Numbered from the stretch's first letter, positions 16,080 to 25,331 are shown. The stretch is DNA of 33,837 nt from JAKITW01 sp041598875 (GCA_041598875.1 JBFHXP010000016.1:1-33837), one strand, 5' to 3'. Notes: generated by a model from the letters alone, not told the origin. Made by a program: numbers and translations.

Positions 16080-16295
16080 GCCATCCTTTGGGGTCCAGGC
16101 CATGGGAAAGTAACACACCGCCGCTTAATCGTGAACACGGTTTGTTCGTTTTTCCCTTTCCAGGTGCATAAATAAATGGCATCTCCAGAAGAATGTGGTA
16201 AGGTTGCGGCGCTCAAGCCAGCACATTTCAAGAACAAAAACAACGGCAGATCAGCAACAAAGCCCAATCATCCAGTCGATATCCCAAGGAAAAAC

Positions 16296-17459
16296 ATGTT
16301 ACCGGACACCATCACCGTCCTCGAGACCTTGAGTCTTATTTACGAGGACCTTGACATAGATAACGTTGAAGAAAAGTTCATTGACCTTGTTTATGAGGCC
16401 TTTGCCTTTGACCGGCTCGCCCTTTTTTTCATAAAGCACCAGAAAAATATTCTCCAGGGAAAACTCGCCCGGGGATTTGACCCTGAAATCATTACCCGCC
16501 TCGAGATCCCGCTCAACAGCGCCAATCTCCTCGCCACCCCCCTTATCAGCGGATTTCCCGGCTGGAGTGACGAACTGGGCCATGATGACCCGGTTCTCAG
16601 GCAACTGGAGTGCCGCAACTTTGTCCTGATCCCGGTGGTCAACAAAAAAAGGGTCTCCTGCTGGGAGATAAAAAACTGCTCGCAGAAAGAGTGCCCGGCA
16701 TACGGCAGGCAATGGATCCGGTGCTGGCTGGTCTCAGGGACAAGATGCTGCGAGGGGGAGGTCAGTGAAAAGCAAAAGCAGGTCATGTGCAGCAGGTGCG
16801 AAATTTTCAACAACCAGGACATCGAGGCCATGGAGGGAATCCTCCTTGCCGACAAGACACCCTCCATGGAACCAATCCGCCGGGAGGTGGTCACGGCACT
16901 GTCGATTATCGCCCATACCGTGGGCCGGGCGATCAACAACTCCAAACTGTACAGCAAGACCCTCGATGAGGCGATCCGCGATTCCCTGACCGGAATCCAC
17001 AACCGCCGCTATTTCACGGACCGCCTGATGGATGAAATCGACCGGGCACAACGCTATGATGATCCCGTAAGCCTCATTCTCTGCGATATTGACAATTTTA
17101 AAATAATAAACGACACCCATGGCCATCCCGCGGGAGACAGGATTCTCGTTCACCTCTCCGAGATCCTTTCGCAGAAGCGCCGCAAGAGCGATATTGTCGC
17201 CCGCTACGGCGGAGAAGAGTTCGCCCTCATTCTCCTGAACACCCCGAAGGATGAAGCCATCCAGATTGCTGAAAAAATCCGTGCGGATATCGAAGCGGAA
17301 CTCTTCGTGATCGACCACCGGCCCATACAGATCACCGTAAGCTTCGGGGTGGCATCTTTCCATGAAGACGCGGCAACCTATACCGATCTCGTACAGAGCG
17401 CTGACCGGGCGCTTTATGCGGCAAAGACGACGGGAAAAAACAGGGTCATCGCGGCGTGA
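16296..17459 (+). CDS. Diguanylate cyclase with GAF-like and two-CW cysteine domain
   Basis: This is a 387-residue cytoplasmic protein without membrane segments. Residues 1-118 look GAF-like. Residues 121-171 contain eight cysteines (C122, 128, 133, 143, 151, 152, 165, 168) with the CWEIKNC and RCW signatures of the two-CW domain found in signalling proteins of anaerobes. The C-terminal GGDEF domain has the active-site GGEEF (305-309) and an inhibitory site RKSD (296-299) five residues before it, so it should make c-di-GMP with product feedback. The cysteine cluster suggests metal or redox sensing (inference). I chose the ATG at 16296, with AAGGA 5 bases upstream, over a weaker in-frame ATG at 16176. 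Its stop overlaps the next gene's GTG. Confidence 0.9.
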   Translation: MLPDTITVLETLSLIYEDLDIDNVEEKFIDLVYEAFAFDRLALFFIKHQKNILQGKLARGFDPEIITRLEIPLNSANLLATPLISGFPGWSDELGHDDPVLRQLECRNFVLIPVVNKKRVSCWEIKNCSQKECPAYGRQWIRCWLVSGTRCCEGEVSEKQKQVMCSRCEIFNNQDIEAMEGILLADKTPSMEPIRREVVTALSIIAHTVGRAINNSKLYSKTLDEAIRDSLTGIHNRRYFTDRLMDEIDRAQRYDDPVSLILCDIDNFKIINDTHGHPAGDRILVHLSEILSQKRRKSDIVARYGGEEFALILLNTPKDEAIQIAEKIRADIEAELFVIDHRPIQITVSFGVASFHEDAATYTDLVQSADRALYAAKTTGKNRVIAA

Positions 17460-18178
17460 AGAAAGAGGGAAAAACAACGGGGAAACCCGCCCCCTTTGCC
17501 CGGAGGGAGAAATTCTGCCGCTGTTGCGGCACCTGCTGCCGGAAAGGAGGTCCGGCCCTCCACCGCCAGGACCTGGAACTGATCAGGGATGAAAGACTTC
17601 TGCCCAGACACCTCTTCACCATCCGTCAAGGGGAACCCGCCTACTCTCCACTGACCGGCGCCATTGAACCGGCGTCCGTCGAACTGGTGAAAACCGCCAC
17701 AATGCCGGGAGAGTGGGCCTGCTGCTTTTACGATGAACTGCGCTCAACCTGCGGCGTTTACGCCCACCGCCCCCTGGAATGCCGGCTGCTCAAGTGCTGG
17801 GCCCCCGGGGATCTGCTCGATATCATCGGCCGGAACACCCTGACCCGCCGTGACATCATAGAACCCGGCCATCCCATCCTGCAGTTGCTTGACCGCCACG
17901 ACGACGAGTGTCCCAGCGCGAACATCACCTCCTGGATCCCCACCGATCCCGCCCGGGGAAATCACCCCGACCAACTCAACACACTCACGAAACTGATTGA
18001 AAAGGATCTCGTAATCCGCCGAAAGGCCCTTGGCGAATTCGGGCTCGGCCGCGCCGAAGAACTCTTTTTTTTCGGGCGCCCGCTCTTCAGTATCCTGGGG
18101 GCGTATGGCTTGGAGGTGAGAGAACGAGAGAGCGGCCTGCGGGCCTGCTGGCGAATGGAGAAAGTCCCTCTCCCATAA
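17456..18178 (+). CDS. YkgJ-family cysteine-cluster protein
   Basis: This 240-residue protein has an N-terminal cysteine knot CRCCGTCC (21-28) and further cysteines in the WACCFY, STCGVYAHRP and ECRLLKC segments. This is the pattern of the YkgJ/Fli-B-like zinc- or iron-chelating family (PF03692). Its biochemical role is not established. It starts with GTG, overlapping the diguanylate cyclase stop by 4 bases (GTGA), so the two are translated together. This suggests that the YkgJ protein serves, or reports on, the cysteine-rich domain of the cyclase. Confidence 0.85.
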   Translation: MKKEGKTTGKPAPFARREKFCRCCGTCCRKGGPALHRQDLELIRDERLLPRHLFTIRQGEPAYSPLTGAIEPASVELVKTATMPGEWACCFYDELRSTCGVYAHRPLECRLLKCWAPGDLLDIIGRNTLTRRDIIEPGHPILQLLDRHDDECPSANITSWIPTDPARGNHPDQLNTLTKLIEKDLVIRRKALGEFGLGRAEELFFFGRPLFSILGAYGLEVRERESGLRACWRMEKVPLP

Positions 18179-18221
18179 TGATCCGCCCCGTAATTTTCCC
18201 GGCTTCAAGACCATGGAAGAC

Positions 18222-18249
18222 TGGACTTTTGCCGCGAAATGGCTATAGT
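18222..18249 (+). promoter_or_regulatory. Candidate sigma-70 promoter for the heme-type diguanylate cyclase
   Basis: TGGACT (18222-18227, 4 of 6) and TATAGT (18244-18249, 5 of 6) are 16 bp apart. The start site would be about 65 bases before the ATG at 18321. Confidence 0.35.
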
Positions 18250-18320
18250 GCCTTCAGATAATTCATATTCCCAAGAGCCACGCACGCTTTGACCACGGCC
18301 ATCTCGGTTCAAAAATATCC

Positions 18321-19580
18321 ATGCCTCCTGAAAATAAAATCCCAAAGAATACGGTACGGAAATATTACAGCATCCTGCTGGCAATTATCATCGCCATCAA
18401 TATTGCCCTGTTCTTTGGTTTCAGTCTGCAGAGCCACTGGCTGATCAAGGAACAGATCATTGAAGAGGCCCGCGCCTTTTTTGTCGAGATCACCATTACC
18501 CGCCAGTGGATAGCCAACCATCAGGGGGTGTATGTCAAACTCAAACCAGGTGTCGAGCCAAACACCCACCTGGAAAAGATCCCTGGCCTGAAAACCCTCA
18601 TCCACGATGAAACCGGGCAGCCCTATATCCTGAAAAACCCGGCAATTGTCACCAAGGAAATCTCTGAGCTGGCCAATAATAACCGTCTGTTCTCATTTCA
18701 TATCACGAGCCTCAACCCCATCAACCCGGATAACAGCCCCGACGACTTTGAAAGGGAAGCCCTGCAGGGCTTTGCCGATGGAAAATTTTCTGAATTATCC
18801 CGGTTCGAAAAGAGTGGTTCCAGCACCTTTCTCCGCTACATGGCCCCGCTCATAACCGAAGCGAATTGCCTGCAGTGCCATGGATTCCAGGGATACAAGC
18901 CAGGGGATATCCGCGGCGGGATAAGCGTCACCGTCCCGGCGGACAAGGTCCAGACTCTGCTCAGGCAGAACATCATCTACATGATCCTTGCCACCCTTGG
19001 GATCATCGCCCTCATCTTCACCGTGACCAGACTCATCTCCCAGCGTTTTATCCTGGAACTCACCGCCGCGCAGGAGCAGCTCTTCACCCACGCGGCCACC
19101 GACTTTCTCACCGGCCTGCTCAACAGGCGCGAGGGGCTTCGCCGTTTCCGGGAAGAACTCTCATTGAGCAAGAGAAAAAACATGCCCCTTTCCATGATCG
19201 TGGTCGACATCGACCGGTTCAAATCGATCAACGACACCAAGGGGCACCTCGTCGGCGACCGGGTCCTGGAGTACCTTGCCCCTGTCATGCAGAAAGAACT
19301 GCGTGAGTATGACATAATATGCCGTTACGGAGGCGAGGAGTTTCTCTTTGTGCTTCCCGACACGCCACTGAAGCAGGCCGAGGAGATCGCCGAACGGCTG
19401 CGCGGCCGTGTCGAACAGACCTCTGTTCCCTTGAAAGACGGGGAAATCAAGGTCACCATAAGCCTTGGGGTCGCCCAGTTCTCCCCATCCGAAACGATCG
19501 ACATTCTCATAACCAGGGCCGACCAGGCCCTCTACCGGGCCAAGGAACAGGGCCGGAACAGGGTGGCTGTTGCCGCTTGA
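18321..19580 (+). CDS. Diguanylate cyclase with periplasmic c-type heme (Tll0287/DUF3365-like) sensor
   Basis: This 419-residue inner-membrane protein has TM1 at about 16-37, a periplasmic domain at 38-216 and TM2 at 217-238. A cytoplasmic GGDEF domain at about 255-419 carries GGEEF (337-341) and the inhibitory site R328-x-x-D331. The periplasmic part resembles the Tll0287-like/DUF3365 sensor and carries one CLQCH heme-c attachment motif (183-187) near its C-terminal end, so covalent heme is expected. It would couple redox state or a gas ligand outside the membrane to c-di-GMP synthesis; the signal is inference. The ribosome-binding site before the ATG is weak. It is 142 bp from the previous gene and has its own promoter candidate. 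Confidence 0.9.
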   Translation: MPPENKIPKNTVRKYYSILLAIIIAINIALFFGFSLQSHWLIKEQIIEEARAFFVEITITRQWIANHQGVYVKLKPGVEPNTHLEKIPGLKTLIHDETGQPYILKNPAIVTKEISELANNNRLFSFHITSLNPINPDNSPDDFEREALQGFADGKFSELSRFEKSGSSTFLRYMAPLITEANCLQCHGFQGYKPGDIRGGISVTVPADKVQTLLRQNIIYMILATLGIIALIFTVTRLISQRFILELTAAQEQLFTHAATDFLTGLLNRREGLRRFREELSLSKRKNMPLSMIVVDIDRFKSINDTKGHLVGDRVLEYLAPVMQKELREYDIICRYGGEEFLFVLPDTPLKQAEEIAERLRGRVEQTSVPLKDGEIKVTISLGVAQFSPSETIDILITRADQALYRAKEQGRNRVAVAA

Positions 19581-19624
19581 GTTTTTTCTTCAAATCAACA
19601 CCGTACATCACGTACCAATAAGAG

Positions 19625-20359
19625 ATGAAACTGAAAACCGTTGGCATCAAAGATATCAGATACCCGATCAGATTTCGGGAAAAGTCCGGGACACTGCAGG
19701 AAACCATCGCCAGTATCAACCTCCATGCAAAGATGCCCCGCAACTACCGCGGCACCTGCGTCTCAACATTCATATCAGTACTGAACAGGTACCAGGATGA
19801 CATGAGCGTCACCATCCTCCGTTCTCTGCTCAATGAAGTGAAGAGCGAACTGGAGGCGGAGTCCGCCCACGTTGAGATGACCTTTCCCTTTTTTATAGAA
19901 AAAAAGGCCCCTGTTTCCATGACCCCGAGCCTCATGGAATACCGTTGCCGCTTCACCGGGATGGTCGGGGCGGAGGAGGATCTGCTCCTTTCGGTCTGGG
20001 TGCCGGTCACCACCCTCTGCCCCTGTTCCCGGGAGATCAGCACCATCGGCGCCCATAACCAGCGGGCCGAAATCACGATGAATGTTAAATTCAGGGGGTT
20101 CATCTGGGCCGAGGACCTGATCTCCCTGGTCGAATCCGGGGCATCGTGCGAGGTTTTCGCCCTGCTCAAGCGGCCCGATGAAAAATATGTCACTGAAAAG
20201 GCGTACAACAACCCGATGTTTGTTGAGGACGTGGTCCGCAAGGTGGCTGAGCGAGCCAAGAACCACCCCGATATCCGCTGGTTTTCGGTGGGTGTTGAGA
20301 GTTTCGAGTCGATCCACAAGCACAGCGCCTATGCCTTTGTTGACAGCAGCGATATCTGA
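19625..20359 (+). CDS. folE2: GTP cyclohydrolase FolE2 (type IB)
   Basis: FolE2 converts GTP to 7,8-dihydroneopterin triphosphate, the first step of folate synthesis (and of queuosine precursors). It belongs to the tunnelling-fold type IB family, which can use metals other than zinc. The 244-residue protein is slightly short for the family but intact. The catalytic cysteine region TTLCPCSREIS (C132, C134) and the GAHNQR motif (142-147) are present, as is the C-terminal SFESIHKHSA segment. The ATG at 19625 is preceded by AAGAG. It is 44 bp after the diguanylate cyclase, so read-through from that gene is possible. Confidence 0.93.
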   Translation: MKLKTVGIKDIRYPIRFREKSGTLQETIASINLHAKMPRNYRGTCVSTFISVLNRYQDDMSVTILRSLLNEVKSELEAESAHVEMTFPFFIEKKAPVSMTPSLMEYRCRFTGMVGAEEDLLLSVWVPVTTLCPCSREISTIGAHNQRAEITMNVKFRGFIWAEDLISLVESGASCEVFALLKRPDEKYVTEKAYNNPMFVEDVVRKVAERAKNHPDIRWFSVGVESFESIHKHSAYAFVDSSDI

Positions 20360-20367
20360 GAGCAGCC

Positions 20368-20387
20368 AGCCCCTGAGGCGGGGCTTT
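20368..20387 (+). terminator. Weak terminator-like hairpin after folE2
   Basis: AGCCCC (20368-20373) pairs with GGGGCT (20380-20385) around a 6-base loop. Only two more T residues follow the stem, so termination would be inefficient and may only reduce read-through into the kinase gene. Confidence 0.3.
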
Positions 20388-20427
20388 CATGACAACCTAG
20401 ACCAGGTTTCCCGGAGCGTACTCAACC

Positions 20428-22959
20428 ATGCCAACAGATTCCGGATCAAAAAAGGGAATGCCCGCCGCTGAAGCTGATCAACAGGTGAGGCGCCCTCTCC
20501 CCTCCCCCCAGAAGGCGGAAAAGATCCTCCGCCATTTTGACGCCAGGGGCATCCTCTCCTCATCCCCCGAGGGGATCAACATTCTTGATGCCGATGGCCG
20601 CATCGTCTACCAGAACGATGCGAGCCTCTCGCTCATCGGTACTCGCGCGGAAGAAAAAGGGCTCATTTTTGCCGAAACCTCCGGGGAGGACCGGAATTCC
20701 CCATTGGCAAGGATATTATCCCAAAAAGGGACCCACCGGGCAACCGTCCAGCTGAACCCTTCCCGGTCCATTCAATTTCTCGAGATATCCGTGACCTCTC
20801 TCTGTGATGAATCGGGAGAGATCATCGGGGCCATGGAAATTCTCCGGGATGTCAGCGAGGAGAAAATTCTTGCGGACAGGATGGTTCGCGCCAAAAGGGA
20901 ATGGGAAGAGACCTTTGACATCCTCAACGACATGATTACCATCCATGACCTGGACTACACTATCATCCGGGCGAACCATGCCGCTGAAACCATGCTCGGA
21001 ATCCCCCTGGCGCAGATTCTCAACCGGAAATGTTTCGCCTCCTACCATGGCACCACGTCGGCGCCGAGCAACTGCCCGAGTTGCCGGACCATGGTCACAC
21101 AAAAGGAAACCACCTCTGAGATCTTTGAGCCCCACCTCAACCGCTATCTGGAAATAAAGGCCCTGCCCCGGTTTGATGAAGAAAAAAACCTCATCGGGGT
21201 TGTCCATGTGGCCCGAGATATCACCGTCCAGAAAGATGCGGAAAACAAACTGCGCCATCAGATCGGATTTATGAAGATCCTCGGTGAGATATCGACAAGA
21301 TTCATCAATCTGCACCCGGAGAGAATCGACAGGGAGACAGACGAGGCCCTGGCTTTGATCGGAGCCTATGTTCATGCTGACCGCTGTTTCGTCTTCCAGC
21401 TCGATCCGGAGGAAAAGTTCTACACCAACACCTACGAATGGTGCGCCGCCGGCATCCCGGCCCGGGAAGAAAAGATGAAAAAAATCGCGGTGGCCGAACT
21501 TCCCTGGCTCACCGAACAGTTCAAGGATGGAAAGGTCCTCGATACTCCTTCCTTAACCTCTCTTCCAGCAGAGGCGATCAGGGAAAAACTCTATCTCAGG
21601 CAGAATGGCGTCCGTTCGTTTCTTGCCGCGCCCAAGATCCACGGCAATCGCCTGGTCGGCTTTGTCGGCTATGATACGGTCCAGGAAAACAGGCAGTGGA
21701 GCGACGAGGAGCAATCCAACCTCCGGCTTCTCACCACCATCCTCACCCATGCCCTGGAACGAAAGCGCATCGAGACTGTACTTCTGGAAAGCGAGGAACG
21801 CTTCCGGCAGATGACCGAGAATATTGAGGCGGTCTTCTGGATTTACTCTCCCGATGAAACCAGAATACTCTATGTCAGCCCGGCCTATGAAAAGATCTGG
21901 GGCCGGACCTGCGACAGCCTCTACCACGACCCCCATTCTTGGCAGGAGGCGATTCACCGCCAGGACGACTCCCGTCTTCCCCCCTCGTTTCGTGATCGCC
22001 GCCGGACCGATGAGGAGATTTACCGGATTGTTCAGCCAGGCGGTGACATCCGCTGGATCCGCGACCGGGCGTTTCCCCTCAGAAATTCCTCTGGGGAAAC
22101 GTACCGGATTGTAGGGATTGCCGAGGACATCACAAAGATAAAGCAGGCCGAGGAGCAGCTCAAGGAACAGTTTCAGCAGTTGATGCATGCCGACAAGATG
22201 ATTGCCCTCGGGACTCTGGTCAGCGGCGTGGCCCATGAAATCAACAACCCGAATAATTTCATCATGCTCAACGCGCCCCTTCTCCGCAGCGCCTGGGAGT
22301 CCGCCCTGCCGGTTCTTGACGAGTATTCCGAGACCCACGATAATTTCATGCTTGGAGGACTGGAATACAGGGAAATGCGGGATGCGGTATTCATGCTCAT
22401 CAACGGCATAAAGGAGGGATCGAACCGGATCAAGACCATTGTCTCCGACTTAAAGGATTTTGCCCGCAAGGACGTAGGCGACACCTACCAGAGTGTCGAT
22501 ATTAACACCGTGGTCCGGGTGGCCACCACCCTGGTCGGCAACCTCCTCAAAAACGCCACCGAGAATTTTTCAGTAAGCTTCGGGAAAAACCTGCCCCCGA
22601 TCCATGGCAATGCCCAGCAGCTGGAACAGGTTCTGATCAATCTTATCCAGAACGCCTGCCAGGCCCTCCCGGACAAGAAAAAAGCGATCATCGTCTCAAC
22701 CGAGTATGACAACTCCCGGCACAGTGTGCTGATACTGGTCCGTGATCAGGGTTCCGGCATTGCCCCGGAAATCCTGCCGGCGATCAGCGACCCTTTTTTC
22801 ACTACCAAGAGGGACAGCGGCGGCACCGGTCTCGGCCTTTCCATCTCCGCACGGATCATCCGGGAACATCGCGGCACCATCACGTTTGAATCGGAACCGG
22901 GCAAAGGGACAACCGCCACTGTATCTCTTCCCGCCGTCACCCCGGAACATCGGGAGTAA
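20428..22959 (+). CDS. PAS-PAS-GAF-PAS sensor histidine kinase
   Basis: This 843-residue kinase has no evident membrane segment and is probably cytoplasmic. Domains in order are PAS (about 40-145), PAS (160-270), GAF (280-447), PAS (450-575), a dimerization domain with H box GVAHEINNP (phospho-acceptor H603), and a HATPase with the N box (LINLIQNACQAL), DQGSGI, DPFFTTK and GGTGLGLS. The kinase core resembles the NtrB-like class. The second PAS has a cysteine set (C202, and C216-x-x-C219 in NCPSC) that could bind a metal or sense redox. An in-frame ATG at 20458 is an alternative start. The downstream sigma-54 response regulator, 26 bp away, is the obvious partner. Confidence 0.92.
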   Translation: MPTDSGSKKGMPAAEADQQVRRPLPSPQKAEKILRHFDARGILSSSPEGINILDADGRIVYQNDASLSLIGTRAEEKGLIFAETSGEDRNSPLARILSQKGTHRATVQLNPSRSIQFLEISVTSLCDESGEIIGAMEILRDVSEEKILADRMVRAKREWEETFDILNDMITIHDLDYTIIRANHAAETMLGIPLAQILNRKCFASYHGTTSAPSNCPSCRTMVTQKETTSEIFEPHLNRYLEIKALPRFDEEKNLIGVVHVARDITVQKDAENKLRHQIGFMKILGEISTRFINLHPERIDRETDEALALIGAYVHADRCFVFQLDPEEKFYTNTYEWCAAGIPAREEKMKKIAVAELPWLTEQFKDGKVLDTPSLTSLPAEAIREKLYLRQNGVRSFLAAPKIHGNRLVGFVGYDTVQENRQWSDEEQSNLRLLTTILTHALERKRIETVLLESEERFRQMTENIEAVFWIYSPDETRILYVSPAYEKIWGRTCDSLYHDPHSWQEAIHRQDDSRLPPSFRDRRRTDEEIYRIVQPGGDIRWIRDRAFPLRNSSGETYRIVGIAEDITKIKQAEEQLKEQFQQLMHADKMIALGTLVSGVAHEINNPNNFIMLNAPLLRSAWESALPVLDEYSETHDNFMLGGLEYREMRDAVFMLINGIKEGSNRIKTIVSDLKDFARKDVGDTYQSVDINTVVRVATTLVGNLLKNATENFSVSFGKNLPPIHGNAQQLEQVLINLIQNACQALPDKKKAIIVSTEYDNSRHSVLILVRDQGSGIAPEILPAISDPFFTTKRDSGGTGLGLSISARIIREHRGTITFESEPGKGTTATVSLPAVTPEHRE

Positions 22960-22985
22960 CACATGCACTCAGGAGTCCCTTCACT

Positions 22986-24416
22986 ATGACCAAGCCGATT
23001 TATCCGAAAAACCCGGTCCTGCTGATCGACGACGAGCCGCAACTCCTCACCAGCCTCACCCTTCTGCTCAAAACCAGGGGCATTGTCAATATTGAAACCT
23101 GCGACGACAGCAGGAAGGTGATGCCCCTCCTGGCGGAAAAAAACATGGAAGCCGTGCTCCTCGATCTCACCATGCCCCATGTCTCGGGAATGGAGTTGCT
23201 GCAAGCCATAGGGGAGGAGTATCCGGGGTTGCCGGTTATTGTCTTTACCGGGGTCAATGATCTCGAAACCGCGGTCAGCTGCATGCGGGCCGGGGCATTT
23301 GACTACATGGTAAAGCCGGTGGAATCGAGCCGGCTGGTATCTGTAATCCAGCGCGCGCTGGACATCCGGGAGCTGCGCAGGGAAAACGCGCTGCTCAAAA
23401 AGAACATCTTCTCCCGGGGACCGCTCAAGAACCCGGAGACCTTTGCCCCGATCATTACCAACGACCAGCGCATGTTCACCATCTTCCAGTATGTTGAATC
23501 AATTGCCGCAAGCCCGCAACCGGTCCTGATAACCGGTGAAACCGGGGTCGGCAAGGAGTTGATTGCCCGCGCCCTGCACGAGGCCAGTGGCCGCCAGGGT
23601 AACTTCATCACCGTCAACGTTGCCGGCCTTGACGACACCCTCTTTGCCGACACCCTGTTCGGTCACAGAAAGGGGGCGTTCACCGGCGCTGACCAGTCCC
23701 GCAAGGGACTTGTGGAACAGGCCGGAGGAGGCACCCTTTTTCTCGATGAAATCGGTGATCTTGCCGCGGATTCCCAGACCAAACTCCTCCGGCTCCTCCA
23801 GGAGCGGGAGTATCTTCCCCTGGGTTCCGATGTGCCGGTGCAAAGCGATGCCCGGATTCTGGTGGCCACCAACCATAGCCTGAAATCCCTCCAGGAGCCG
23901 GGCCGTTTCAGAAAAGATCTCTATTACCGCCTGATGATTCACCAGATCGAGATCCCGCCTCTGCGGGAAAGAAAAGAGGACATTCCGCTGCTGCTCTCCC
24001 ATTTTCTCGACCAATCGGCAGCCGCGGTAAACAAAAAGAGGCCGACCCCGCCGCCTGAACTGGAACTGCTTCTTGGCTCATACCATTTCCCGGGCAATAT
24101 CCGGGAACTGCGGTCTCTGGTCTATGACGCGGTCAGCGTTCACCAGGGAAGAATGCTTTCCATGTCTTCCTTTGCCAGGGCTATCCATGGAGAGAGCGGG
24201 ACATGGGGAAATGATGGTGCCGGGGAGGCAGTCCTGTTTCCAGGCGAACTGCCGACCTTGAAGTCGTGTGAAAAACTTCTGGTCAATGAGGCCCTGAAAA
24301 GAGCGCAGGGCAACCAGAAGATCGCCGCCCGGATGCTGGGGATCTCCCGTCAGGCCCTGAACAAACGCCTTCAGAAAACCGGCAATTCACTTGACAATTC
24401 AAACGACACCCCCTGA
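22986..24416 (+). CDS. NtrC-family sigma-54-dependent response regulator
   Basis: This 476-residue activator pairs with the upstream PAS kinase. The receiver domain has D15-D16, phospho-acceptor D60 and K110. The AAA+ domain has Walker A GETGVGKE (184-191), the GAFTGA loop (230-235) and Walker B GTLFLDE. A C-terminal Fis-type helix-turn-helix is seen in the KIAARMLGISRQALNKRL region. AGGAG lies 10 bases before the ATG. Its own target promoters are not evident nearby; the nearest sigma-54 match in the window is the one at lpxC. It converges on cheR with 48 bp between the stops and no obvious terminator. Confidence 0.93.
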   Translation: MTKPIYPKNPVLLIDDEPQLLTSLTLLLKTRGIVNIETCDDSRKVMPLLAEKNMEAVLLDLTMPHVSGMELLQAIGEEYPGLPVIVFTGVNDLETAVSCMRAGAFDYMVKPVESSRLVSVIQRALDIRELRRENALLKKNIFSRGPLKNPETFAPIITNDQRMFTIFQYVESIAASPQPVLITGETGVGKELIARALHEASGRQGNFITVNVAGLDDTLFADTLFGHRKGAFTGADQSRKGLVEQAGGGTLFLDEIGDLAADSQTKLLRLLQEREYLPLGSDVPVQSDARILVATNHSLKSLQEPGRFRKDLYYRLMIHQIEIPPLRERKEDIPLLLSHFLDQSAAAVNKKRPTPPPELELLLGSYHFPGNIRELRSLVYDAVSVHQGRMLSMSSFARAIHGESGTWGNDGAGEAVLFPGELPTLKSCEKLLVNEALKRAQGNQKIAARMLGISRQALNKRLQKTGNSLDNSNDTP

Positions 24417-24464
24417 TTTCAGCCAGCCGGATTAATCGCGCAAGGAAATGCCGCCCCCCCCCGG

Positions 24465-25331
24465 TCACCCGCCCTTTTTTCGGTAAAATACCGTCTGGCC
24501 GACCCGTACGGACTCAAATCCATCTGAAAGATTATAGATATTTTCCGCTGCGCCGAGAAAAAGCACTCCTCCCGGATTGAGGGCTTTTCTGAATTTTTCA
24601 ATAATTTTTTTCTTGGTCGCGGTGTCAAAATAGATGAGGACATTACGGCTGAAAATCACATCAAACCGGCCGAGAAAAATAAAGGAATCCAGCAGGTTGA
24701 TAACCCGGAACTCGACCATCCGGCGGATTGGCTCGTTGAGTTTCCAACCTCCTGCTGCTGTTTCGAAATATCTCTGTCTCCGCCCACAATCAAGTCCCCG
24801 CGACAGCTCCGCCTCAGTATACCACCCCGCTTTCGCCTTGATCAGCACCGATGTGGATATATCCGAGGCCAGGATATGAAAATCCTCACTGCGGATTCCG
24901 GTATAGGCGTTGGCATTGATATATTCGCTGGTCAGCATGGCCAGGCTGTACGCCTCCTGGCCGGTGGAGGCGGCGGCGCACCACAGCTTAACCGCTGTTC
25001 CGCCCCCCCCTTCCCTGACCTTCCCTTCCCGGATTTTTTTTCCAATTTCGGGCAGAACAGCCTTTTCAAAGGCGTCAAAGGGATGAACATCACGAAAAAA
25101 GAAGGTCTCGTTGGTGGTGATCGCCGAAACGATAGCGTCACGAAAGGTTCCCGAGCCTGGCTGTTTCAGTTTTTCACACAGGTCAGTATAACTCTTCATC
25201 CCGAATCCCCAGAGCAGGGGCTCGAGACGCTGACGAACCAGATAACGCTTATTATCGGATATCGTAATCCCGCACACCCGGTAGACATACTCACGGATAC
25301 AGGCGAATTCCCTGTCGGAAAGCTCAATCAT
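24465..25331 (-). CDS. cheR: Chemoreceptor glutamate methyltransferase CheR
   Basis: CheR methylates glutamates on chemoreceptors with S-adenosylmethionine. The 288-residue protein has the N-terminal alpha-helical domain, then ITTNETFFFRD. The SAM-binding motif is CAAASTGQEAYSLAM, a slight variant of the usual CSTGEEPYS. It also has FSRNVLIYFD and a C-terminal beta-rich end (VRVGQTVFYRKK). A short glycine-rich stretch (REGGGG) before the SAM motif may be a small insertion. The ATG overlaps the cheB stop by 4 bases (ATGA), so the pair of adaptation enzymes is co-translated. It is the last gene of the chemosensory operon. Confidence 0.95.
   Translation of the reverse strand: MIELSDREFACIREYVYRVCGITISDNKRYLVRQRLEPLLWGFGMKSYTDLCEKLKQPGSGTFRDAIVSAITTNETFFFRDVHPFDAFEKAVLPEIGKKIREGKVREGGGGTAVKLWCAAASTGQEAYSLAMLTSEYINANAYTGIRSEDFHILASDISTSVLIKAKAGWYTEAELSRGLDCGRRQRYFETAAGGWKLNEPIRRMVEFRVINLLDSFIFLGRFDVIFSRNVLIYFDTATKKKIIEKFRKALNPGGVLFLGAAENIYNLSDGFESVRVGQTVFYRKKGG

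Noticed and set aside
18250..18320. c-di-GMP riboswitch before the heme-type diguanylate cyclase
   Set aside because: A GCACGC-like stretch is present, but the conserved GEMM core and tetraloop-receptor bases are absent.
24417..24464. Terminator between the sigma-54 regulator gene and cheR
   Set aside because: The 48-bp gap has a run of C residues but no stem followed by T residues in either direction.
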